Shown one piece after another: positions 1 through 6,875 of a stretch of DNA of 11,072 nucleotides. The first letter of the stretch is position 1, and the number at the start of each line of letters is the position of its first letter. A program made the position numbers and the translations under genes. A model generated the notes under the pieces. The model worked only from the letters and a program-made list of their open reading frames with translations, was not told where the DNA came from and did no database searches. This DNA is from CAYWHE01 sp964458125. GTDB taxonomy: Bacteria; Bacteroidota; Bacteroidia; AKYH767-A; OLB10. The stretch covers positions 1 through 11,072 of the forward strand of contig CAYWHE010000137.1 of the NCBI GenBank assembly GCA_964458125.1, given 5' to 3'.

Positions 1-1069
1 TCATGAAATTGCGGGCTTCCGGCACCTGGAATTCCATCCACCAGCGGTCTGTTTTAAGGCTTTTCAGAAAGGTTATTTCGCTGTCGTTCCCGGACACGGA
101 AACCCGGTAAGTTACGAAGGAATGATTCCCCGCTACCGGTTGGTCCGGTTTCCGGTTGGCGTAACCCTCCATGAAATACCAAACCATCTGGGCCATCAGG
201 GCCGCCGTTTGCCCGTCGGCTTCCCGGGCAGGGTTGAATTCATACAATCCCAGGCCGGCCATTTTATCGCTCATGCCGGCATACATCATGGCCTGGCAGG
301 CCTCTTCACCGGTAAATCCGTTAGGCGAGGAAAACGAGGCTCCGGGTGCATCGCTGTGCCGGATGGCTGACAGATCAAAAGAAAGCAAATCGGCATACCG
401 GAGAATAGGTTCGAGTTCCATGATATTCGCTTTAAACAGGCCCAGCCGGTAGGTGTCGAAATAGAGTTTGTTCATCAGCTCCACGGCCGGTTGTCCCACA
501 TAATAGGTTTGGAAACCAATGCAACTGAAGTTAAAGAGGAAATTGGGCTTTTCCATCACAATTTTTCCCAGGTAGGAGCGTGAAGTCAGCTCCTCATCAG
601 GTAAACCCAGGTCAAAACGGGCGTCAATGGCCGCTATATTAATGACCTGTTTCAGCTTCTTATAAGCCAGGTAATGTGCAAAAGTCAGGTCCTGACTGCC
701 TCCGATAACAACCGGAATGATGCGACGGCCGATGAGTTCTTCCAGAATCATGGCCAGACCGTAATACGTATCTTCCTTTGTTTTCCCGGGCTTTAAATTG
801 CCGAGATCCGCAATCTTACAGGCCTGATCATGTTTTTTCAGCTGGTAAAAAGCCTCCCTGAAGAGGTCCGTGCCGTTGTTGTTCTCGTAGTATTCCCGTG
901 CTCCCCGCGTTTCATTGACCCCGATCAGAGCCATGGCAAACGTGTCAGGTTCGAGTCCCTGCAAGGCCTGATTTACCGGTACAATATGACGGCCAAGACA
1001 ATCCGGCTCCCGCTCGAGGAATGAAAAGCGCTGGGATGAGGTGTCAACCGGTATCAGGAATTCTTCCAA
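1..1069 (-). CDS. Arginase/formimidoylglutamase-like protein with degenerate metal site (C-terminus cut by window edge)
   Basis: This minus-strand frame is open for 356 codons and runs off the left edge of the window, so only the last residues are missing. It resembles the ureohydrolase (arginase/formimidoylglutamase) proteins of Bacteroidota. Landmarks are IIPVVIGGSQDLT at about residues 117-129, INIAAIDARFDLG at 143-155, and LLSFDLSAIRHSDAPG at 228-243, with PNGFTGEEACQ after that. In active ureohydrolases these positions read GG(D/S)H, DAHxD and SxDxD and bind two Mn ions. Here His is Gln (126), the second-motif His is Arg (151), and the last Asp is Ser (234), so ordinary arginase activity is doubtful. 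There is no in-frame ATG or GTG between the preceding stop (1106-1108) and residue 46. The TTG at 1067-1069 is chosen because it keeps the conserved N-terminal FLIPVD segment. The gene lies 20 bp behind topA and is probably cotranscribed with it. Family membership is well supported; substrate and activity are unknown. Confidence 0.85.
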   Translation of the reverse strand, partial: MEEFLIPVDTSSQRFSFLEREPDCLGRHIVPVNQALQGLEPDTFAMALIGVNETRGAREYYENNNGTDLFREAFYQLKKHDQACKIADLGNLKPGKTKEDTYYGLAMILEELIGRRIIPVVIGGSQDLTFAHYLAYKKLKQVINIAAIDARFDLGLPDEELTSRSYLGKIVMEKPNFLFNFSCIGFQTYYVGQPAVELMNKLYFDTYRLGLFKANIMELEPILRYADLLSFDLSAIRHSDAPGASFSSPNGFTGEEACQAMMYAGMSDKMAGLGLYEFNPAREADGQTAALMAQMVWYFMEGYANRKPDQPVAGNHSFVTYRVSVSGNDSEITFLKSLKTDRWWMEFQVPEARNFM

Positions 1070-1089
1070 CAGTTGTCGGTATGATGTGT

Positions 1090-3429
1090 TTATTCTGTTT
1101 TCTTCTTACGGATAAATCCTCCCCTGCGTCCCTTGGATGGAACAAAATCCTTTTCCAGCTGAATGCATTCTTCCAGGGTCAGGGACTGAGGCTCTTTATC
1201 TTTTGGAATTTTGATGTTCTTCTTTCCAAAAGCCAGGTAAGGCCCCCAGCGGCCATTCAGGATCTTCACTTCCGGGTTTTCGGGAAATAGCTTGATTACT
1301 TTTTCAATATCGGCCTTCCGTTTATTTTCAATGATTTCAATGGCCCTCTCCAGGCTAACGGTGTAAGGATCATCCGTTTTAGGAAGGGAATAAAAGGCGC
1401 CCTTATGCCGGGCATAAGGCCCGAAACGGCCAATGGAAATAACTACATCTTCCTCTTCAAATTGACCAACGTTTCGGGGAAGCTTAAACAACTCCAGCGC
1501 ATCCTCCAGGGTGATGGTTTCCAACCGCTGACCGCTTCTCAGGCTGGCAAACTGGGGTTTTTCATCGTTTTCATCCACTTTCATCTGAACAATGGGACCG
1601 AAACGGCCTATTCTGGCCGTGACGTTCCTGCCTGAAACCGGGTCAATTCCCAGGAAACGTTCTCCCGTTGCCCTTTCCGAGGTCGTTTCTGTGGTGATCA
1701 CATCCTTATGAAAAGGCGTATAAAAATTGCGGATCATCTCATTCCAGACCTTCAGACCCTGGGCAATTTCATCAAACTCCTTTTCCACCTTGGCGGTGAA
1801 ATTGAAGTCCAGTACATCTTTAAAATTCTCCACCAGGAAATCATTGACTACGGTACCGATGTCGGTGGGGAACAATTTGGACTTCTCGGCTCCGGTGTTC
1901 TCCTTACGGGTTTCTGTGCTCACCTGGTTATTTTTCAGGGTGATCACCTGGTAACCCCGCTCGCGTCCGGGCCTGTCTTCTTTTAATACGTACCCCCTTT
2001 TCTGAACGGTTGAAATGGTGGGGGCATAAGTTGACGGCCTTCCGATACCCAGCTCTTCCAGTTTTTTAACCAGACTGGCTTCCGTATAGCGTGCGGGAGG
2101 GTAAGTAAAACGCTGGGTGGCCAGCATATCCTCGAGTTGCAATTCCTGCCCGACAGATAAGGGTGGCAACAGCCCGGTCTTGGTATCATCATCCTCTTCA
2201 TCGGAAGACTCCATGTAAACCGTTAAAAATCCGTCAAATTTTATGACCTCACCGGTTGCTGTAAATGTCTCCGGGGCTTTGGATGTGGCGATGCTGACCA
2301 CGGTTTTTTCCAGCACGGCATCGCTCATCTGGGAAGCAATGGCCCTCTTCCAGATAAGTTCGTATAACTTCCGTTCGTTATTGTCTCCCTCCACCGTAGG
2401 GTGTTCGAAATAGGTCGGGCGAATGGCCTCATGCGCTTCCTGTGCGGAGGCTGACTTGGTTTTGTATTGCCTTGGATTTACATATTTCTCCCCGTAGGTC
2501 TTCCTGATTTCCTTTTCTGCAGCCTGCAGGGCGGTTTCCGACAGGTTCACCGAATCTGTACGCATATAAGTAATCTTACCGGCTTCATATAGCTTCTGCG
2601 CCACCACCATGGTCTGGGCCACGGAAAAACCAAGTTTGCGGCTGGCCTCCTGTTGCAGGGTGCTGGTTGTAAAAGGCGCTGCAGGCGTGCGTTTGCCGGG
2701 CCTGGTTTCAATGTCCCCGATATGGAAATCCGCCCCGGCATTCTTTTTCAGAAAGGCTTCAGCTTCTTCAAAGGTATTGAATTTGGCAGCCAGTTCGGCC
2801 TTCAGGAGGCTTTTGTTTCCTTTGGCATCGGCAACCAGGAAGTTGGCCACAACCTTAAAAGAGGACTTTGCTTTATGTGCTTCAACTTCTCTTTCCCGTT
2901 CCACGATCAGCCTGACGGCAACCGATTGAACCCGGCCGGCCGACAGGGAAGGTTTTACCTTTTTCCAAAGGATGGGTGATAACTCAAAACCGACCAGTCG
3001 GTCCAGTATCCGCCTGGCCTGCTGGGCATCCACCAGGTTCTTATCAATTTCACGGGGGTTTTTAATGGCTTCGGTAATGGCCGGTTTGGTGATCTCATGA
3101 AAAACGATCCTCCTGGTGTTCTTACTATTCAGGTTCAGCGTTTCAAACAGGTGCCAGGAAATGGCTTCTCCTTCGCGGTCCTCATCCGTTGCCAGCCATA
3201 CGGTCTTCGCCTTTTTCGATAATTTGGTCAGCTCTTTAATGACCTCCACCTTATCTTCACTGACCTCATAGGTCGGTGCAAAATCATTTTCAATATCAAT
3301 GGCCTTGTTCTTTTTGGCCAGATCACGCACATGGCCATAACTGGATTTGACAATATAGTCCTTACCCAAAAAACCTTCAATCGTTTTGGCTTTGGCTGGA
3401 GATTCAACAATGACAAGGTTTTCCGACAT
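1090..3429 (-). CDS. topA: DNA topoisomerase I (type IA)
   Basis: This enzyme relaxes negatively supercoiled DNA by cutting one strand through a 5'-phosphotyrosine link, balancing gyrase. The 779-residue protein starts with a Toprim domain: VIVESPAKAKTIEGFLG at 6-22 contains the conserved Glu9 and Lys13, and TDEDREGEAISWH at 81-93 contains the Mg-binding acidic triad D82, D84 and E86. The catalytic tyrosine is Y288 in GKITYMRTDS, with R290 next to it, followed by the QEAHEAIRPT signature at about 330-339. The C-terminal third has three topoisomerase C-terminal repeats, each with a GRFGP or GRWGP core, and ends in a basic tail (KGRRGGFIRKKKTE). The Cys4 zinc fingers of the E. coli enzyme are absent, which fits its shorter length. 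The ATG at 3427-3429 gives the expected N-terminus. It is divergent from miaB and followed closely by the arginase-like gene. Confidence 0.98.
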   Translation of the reverse strand: MSENLVIVESPAKAKTIEGFLGKDYIVKSSYGHVRDLAKKNKAIDIENDFAPTYEVSEDKVEVIKELTKLSKKAKTVWLATDEDREGEAISWHLFETLNLNSKNTRRIVFHEITKPAITEAIKNPREIDKNLVDAQQARRILDRLVGFELSPILWKKVKPSLSAGRVQSVAVRLIVEREREVEAHKAKSSFKVVANFLVADAKGNKSLLKAELAAKFNTFEEAEAFLKKNAGADFHIGDIETRPGKRTPAAPFTTSTLQQEASRKLGFSVAQTMVVAQKLYEAGKITYMRTDSVNLSETALQAAEKEIRKTYGEKYVNPRQYKTKSASAQEAHEAIRPTYFEHPTVEGDNNERKLYELIWKRAIASQMSDAVLEKTVVSIATSKAPETFTATGEVIKFDGFLTVYMESSDEEDDDTKTGLLPPLSVGQELQLEDMLATQRFTYPPARYTEASLVKKLEELGIGRPSTYAPTISTVQKRGYVLKEDRPGRERGYQVITLKNNQVSTETRKENTGAEKSKLFPTDIGTVVNDFLVENFKDVLDFNFTAKVEKEFDEIAQGLKVWNEMIRNFYTPFHKDVITTETTSERATGERFLGIDPVSGRNVTARIGRFGPIVQMKVDENDEKPQFASLRSGQRLETITLEDALELFKLPRNVGQFEEEDVVISIGRFGPYARHKGAFYSLPKTDDPYTVSLERAIEIIENKRKADIEKVIKLFPENPEVKILNGRWGPYLAFGKKNIKIPKDKEPQSLTLEECIQLEKDFVPSKGRRGGFIRKKKTE

Positions 3430-3472
3430 AGATGGGAGTTGGGTTTGAGTATTGGACTTCGTTTTCCGGGGG

Positions 3473-3504
3473 CAAAATAAAACATTTAATCCTCTTTCAT
3501 CAAA
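3473..3504 (-). promoter_or_regulatory. Candidate Bacteroidota-type promoter for topA
   Basis: Read on the minus strand, a TTTG box (complement of CAAA at 3501-3504) lies 20 bp before TTATTTTG (complement of 3473-3480). The Bacteroidota primary-sigma consensus is TTTG, 19-21 bp, TAnnTTTG, so this matches except for the A in the second position of the -7 box. It would place the transcription start near 3466, leaving a leader of roughly 35-40 nt before the topA ATG. It is inferred from sequence match and position only. Confidence 0.45.
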
Positions 3505-3535
3505 AAATTAATTCGGTCACTAACCACTGTGTCAA

Positions 3536-3566
3536 TTTGTCACTGAGCTAAAATTGCGTAATTTTG
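3536..3566 (+). promoter_or_regulatory. Candidate Bacteroidota-type promoter for the miaB operon
   Basis: TTTG at 3536-3539 and TAATTTTG at 3559-3566 are separated by 19 bp, a full match to the Bacteroidota primary-sigma pattern (TTTG, 19-21 bp, TAnnTTTG). The start would fall near 3573, about 20 nt before the miaB start codon. No terminator-like hairpin was seen between miaB and secG, so this could drive all five genes. Confidence 0.6.
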
Positions 3567-3591
3567 CCGGCTGAATACTACAACCGGAGAG

Positions 3592-5028
3592 GTGAGCGAA
3601 ACCAAAATCATCGATGAGTCCAGGCAGGGGGAAGTTCTTGTCCTGAGTCCTGAAGAGCCGGGAACGAAAAAACTGTTCCTGGAAAGCTATGGTTGCGCGA
3701 TGAACTTTTCAGACAGTGAAATTGTAGCTTCCATCCTGGCCGGGAACGGTTTTACCACCACCAACAACCTGACCGAAGCCGATGTGATTTTTCTGAACAC
3801 CTGTGCCATCCGGGACCACGCCGAGAACAGGGTCCGCAGCCGGCTCAGTGATTTTAAGAAACTTAAAAAAAAGCATCCCACCCTGATTATTGGCGTGCTG
3901 GGCTGCATGGCCGAACGGCTGAAATCCAAACTCCTGGAAGAGGAACAACTGGTAGATATCGTGGTCGGTCCTGATGCCTACAGGGACCTTCCATCACTGC
4001 TTGAAGCGGTTGAAAGCGGGCAGAAGGCAGTGAATGTCCTGCTCTCGAAGGAAGAAACCTATGCCGACATCAGCCCGTTGAGACTGGGCAGCAATGGCGT
4101 TTCCGCCTTTATCAGCATCACCAGGGGATGCGATAACATGTGTTCGTTCTGTGTGGTGCCCTTCACCCGCGGACGGGAACGAAGCCGTGACCCGGAAACC
4201 ATCATCCGTGAAGCCGCTTCCCTCTTCGATCAGGGATACAGGGAAGTGACGCTTTTAGGACAGAATGTGGACTCCTATTTATGGACCGGCGGAGGTCTTA
4301 AAAAAGAAAACCCGGATCCTGAGGAATTAAAAAACGCCACCACATTTGCAGGGCTGCTGGCAGGGGTGGCGGACATCAGTCCCCTGCTGAGGGTACGTTT
4401 TTCCACCTCCAATCCGAAGGATATGAGTGACGAGGTTCTTCATACCATTGCCCGGCATGATAACATCTGCAATTATATACATCTGCCGGTGCAATCGGGA
4501 AATAACAGAATCCTGGAAATGATGAACCGGGGTTATACCCGGGAATGGTACATGAAAAGAATTGAAGCGATACGCAGTATCCTGCCGGATTGCGGATTAT
4601 CGACCGATATCATTACCGGGTTCTGTTCGGAAACGGAGGAGGACCATCAGGACACTCTTTCCCTGATGGAATGGGTGGGTTATGATTTCGGCTACCTGTT
4701 TAAGTATTCCGAACGACCCAAAACACTGGCGGAAAGAAAATATTCCGATGATGTACCGGAACTTGTCAAAACCAGGCGTCTGCATGAAATCATCAGCCTG
4801 CAACAGCAATTGTCCCTGAAGCGTACCCGGGCCGGGCTGCATCAGGTTCACCGCGTGCTGGTGGAAGGCCTGTCAAAAAAATCGCCTGATTTTGTTTCAG
4901 GAAGAAACCCGCAAAACACGGTGGTTGTTTTTCCCAGAGAACAATTCAGACCCGGGGATTATGTGGATGTAATGGCGACCGCCTGCACACCTGCCACGCT
5001 GATCGGCCGGGCCATTGAAATGAGCTGA
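3592..5028 (+). CDS. miaB: tRNA-2-methylthio-N6-dimethylallyladenosine synthase MiaB
   Basis: MiaB is a radical-SAM methylthiotransferase that converts i6A37 to ms2i6A37 in tRNAs reading UNN codons. The 478-residue protein has the three-part family layout. The N-terminal domain carries the auxiliary Fe-S cluster cysteines C35 (YGCAMN), C71 (NTCAIRDHAENRVRSR) and C105 (GCMAERLK). The radical-SAM domain carries RGCDNMCSFC with C180, C184 and C187, followed by PFTRGRERSR, and the LPVQSGNNRIL segment lies further on. A TRAM RNA-binding domain occupies about residues 412-478. The signature TRGRERSRDPETI supports MiaB over MtaB or RimO. The start is GTG at 3592; GGAGAG directly abuts it, there is no in-frame ATG upstream before the stop at 3559-3561, and a 28-residue leader before the first domain is usual in this phylum. 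The next gene begins 4 bp after its stop. Confidence 0.97.
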   Translation: MSETKIIDESRQGEVLVLSPEEPGTKKLFLESYGCAMNFSDSEIVASILAGNGFTTTNNLTEADVIFLNTCAIRDHAENRVRSRLSDFKKLKKKHPTLIIGVLGCMAERLKSKLLEEEQLVDIVVGPDAYRDLPSLLEAVESGQKAVNVLLSKEETYADISPLRLGSNGVSAFISITRGCDNMCSFCVVPFTRGRERSRDPETIIREAASLFDQGYREVTLLGQNVDSYLWTGGGLKKENPDPEELKNATTFAGLLAGVADISPLLRVRFSTSNPKDMSDEVLHTIARHDNICNYIHLPVQSGNNRILEMMNRGYTREWYMKRIEAIRSILPDCGLSTDIITGFCSETEEDHQDTLSLMEWVGYDFGYLFKYSERPKTLAERKYSDDVPELVKTRRLHEIISLQQQLSLKRTRAGLHQVHRVLVEGLSKKSPDFVSGRNPQNTVVVFPREQFRPGDYVDVMATACTPATLIGRAIEMS

Positions 5029-5032
5029 CTCC

Positions 5033-6301
5033 ATGACGATCCAGGAAATAAAAAACCGTTTTGGCATCATCGGCAATTCACCTTTGCTGGAGCGTTCCAT
5101 CGATATCGCCCGGCAGGTTGCCGCAACCGATCTGAGTGTACTTATCAGTGGTGAAAGCGGAACCGGAAAGGAAGTTTTCCCCCAGATAATTCATCAGTTG
5201 AGCGCCCGGAAACACGGACCTTACATTGCCGTCAACTGTGGGGCCATTCCCGAGGGTACTATTGATTCGGAACTATTCGGACATGAGAAAGGATCCTTTA
5301 CGGGAGCCCATGAAGCAAGGAAGGGCTATTTTGAGGTAGCCAACGGTGGCACTATTTTCCTGGATGAAATTGCTGATCTTCCCATACAAACCCAGGTCAG
5401 ATTGTTGCGCGTACTGGAGACCGGGGAGTTTATCAAGGTCGGATCCTCCAAGGTACTGAAAACCGATGTCCGCATTGTGGCGGCCACCAATCTGAACATT
5501 CCCGATGCCATCCATAAAAACAAATTCCGGGAGGATCTTTATTACCGGCTGAATACGGTTCCGGTTCATGTTCCTTCCCTGCGTGACCGCAAGGAAGACA
5601 TCCTGCTTTTGTTCCGGAAATTCGCCGGTGACTTTGCCGCCCGTTACCGTATGCCACCGCTGATCTTACAGCCGGAAGCACAGACCATCCTGGCGGAATA
5701 CCGCTGGCCGGGTAATGTGCGTCAACTCAAAAATGTGACCGAACAGCTTTCCATCCTGGAACAGGAAAAAGAAATTACGGCTGAAAAACTCCTTAAATAC
5801 CTGCCTGCCGATACTTTCAGCAGTCTGCCGGTTTTGCATAAGGATGAGAACAAAGGTTCAGAGTTCACCGAAAGGGAGTTGCTCTACAAGGTTTTGTTCG
5901 ATATGAAAAAGGACATCAACGACCTCAAACAACTCGTCGGCGGCATCATACAGCATGGAGGGAATGAGGATGTCATCCGGGAAACCAACAGGCAGCTGAT
6001 CCATAATCTTTACGGAGCTGAGTCACGTGAACCTGTCAGCCTGGAACATGGCATGACCATACAGCGGCCCCTGGAACCCGCACCTATGAGCAACATCCAG
6101 CATCCACCTTCCCCTTCCATCACCCAGCCCCACAGTCATGCCGAAGTAGTGGAAGAGTCCTTATCCATTGAGGAAAGGGAAAAAGAACTGATTAAAAAAG
6201 CGTTGCAGAAATACAGGGGAAAACGTAAATATGCCGCCAGGGACCTGGGTATTTCAGAGCGAACCTTGTACCGCAAGATCAATGAGTATGGCATCCGTTA
6301 A
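5033..6301 (+). CDS. Sigma-54-dependent transcriptional activator (AAA+ plus Fis-type HTH, no receiver domain)
   Basis: This is a bacterial enhancer-binding protein that would use ATP hydrolysis to open promoters bound by sigma-54 RNA polymerase. The AAA+ domain begins almost at the N-terminus. Walker A is GESGTGKE at 40-47, the sigma-54 contact loop reads GSFTGA at 87-92 (usual form GAFTGA), Walker B is GGTIFLDE ending at D111-E112, and FREDLYYRLN carries the arginine-finger region. WPGNVRQLKN marks the end of the AAA+ lid. A linker of roughly 110 residues follows, with a helical stretch (ELLYKVLFDMKKDINDLKQLV) and then a Pro/Ser/His-rich part. The last 40 residues form a Fis-type helix-turn-helix (ARDLGISERTLYRKINEYGI). 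There is no receiver, GAF or PAS domain, so activity may be set by expression or a partner protein. The ATG lies 4 bp after the miaB stop. Its target genes are not known from the sequence. Confidence 0.95.
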   Translation: MTIQEIKNRFGIIGNSPLLERSIDIARQVAATDLSVLISGESGTGKEVFPQIIHQLSARKHGPYIAVNCGAIPEGTIDSELFGHEKGSFTGAHEARKGYFEVANGGTIFLDEIADLPIQTQVRLLRVLETGEFIKVGSSKVLKTDVRIVAATNLNIPDAIHKNKFREDLYYRLNTVPVHVPSLRDRKEDILLLFRKFAGDFAARYRMPPLILQPEAQTILAEYRWPGNVRQLKNVTEQLSILEQEKEITAEKLLKYLPADTFSSLPVLHKDENKGSEFTERELLYKVLFDMKKDINDLKQLVGGIIQHGGNEDVIRETNRQLIHNLYGAESREPVSLEHGMTIQRPLEPAPMSNIQHPPSPSITQPHSHAEVVEESLSIEEREKELIKKALQKYRGKRKYAARDLGISERTLYRKINEYGIR

Positions 6302-6333
6302 TCGTCAGGACAGTTAAACCAAAGAAAGTCGAT

Positions 6334-6873
6334 ATGTCAGGCTCAGGAACTATTCCGCTTTCCTTTTTCAGAAGGAGACCCGACTTTCTGTTGTTGTGTT
6401 GCCTTTTATTTCTCCTGGCATCCTGCCACCTCTATTCGTTTACCGGTGCTTCCATTTCACCGGATGTAAAAACTGTTTCGGTTCAGTATTTCGCCAACCG
6501 CGCCCCTCTGGTTCAGCCGGCCCTGAGCCAGCAGTTCGGTGAAAAGCTGAAGGAAAAATTTATTTCCCAGACTTCCCTCACCCTGGTCACCAACAACGGG
6601 GATCTTGATTTTTCGGGATACATCGCTGACTACAACACCCAGCCCATCTCCATCCAGAGCAGCCAGACGGCCGCACAAAACAGACTAACGATTACAGTAA
6701 ACGTAAAATTTACCAACAGCAAGGATCCCAAACAGGATTTTGAAACTTCTTTTTCCCAGTTCGCCGATTACGACAGCAAACAAACGCTGACTTCTGTTGA
6801 AACGGGCCTGATCAAAACCATCAATGAAAAGCTGGTGGATGATATTTTCAACAAAGCCGTTGTGAACTGGTAA
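6334..6873 (+). CDS. lptE: LptE-like outer-membrane lipoprotein (LPS assembly)
   Basis: The 179-residue product begins with basic residues (FFRRR at 11-15), a hydrophobic stretch at 18-29 and a lipobox LASC, so C31 is the probable lipidated cysteine of the mature protein. The mature part starts HLYSFTGASISPDVKTVSV and includes FGEKLKEKFISQTSL and a beta-rich segment ending in the conserved-looking LVDDIFNKAVVNW. This matches the general plan of LptE, the lipoprotein plug of the LptD LPS translocon. Proteins in this position between the sigma-54 activator and secG are commonly called LptE in Bacteroidota (recalled, not searched). It starts 32 bp after the activator gene and stops 2 bp before the TPR gene. 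The lipoprotein call is firm; LptE itself is likely but rests on pattern and context. Confidence 0.82.
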   Translation: MSGSGTIPLSFFRRRPDFLLLCCLLFLLASCHLYSFTGASISPDVKTVSVQYFANRAPLVQPALSQQFGEKLKEKFISQTSLTLVTNNGDLDFSGYIADYNTQPISIQSSQTAAQNRLTITVNVKFTNSKDPKQDFETSFSQFADYDSKQTLTSVETGLIKTINEKLVDDIFNKAVVNW

Positions 6874-6875
6874 CC

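Noticed and set aside
2609..2979. Two overlapping plus-strand frames within topA
   Set aside because: They are antisense to conserved topoisomerase coding sequence and their proteins have no recognisable motif.
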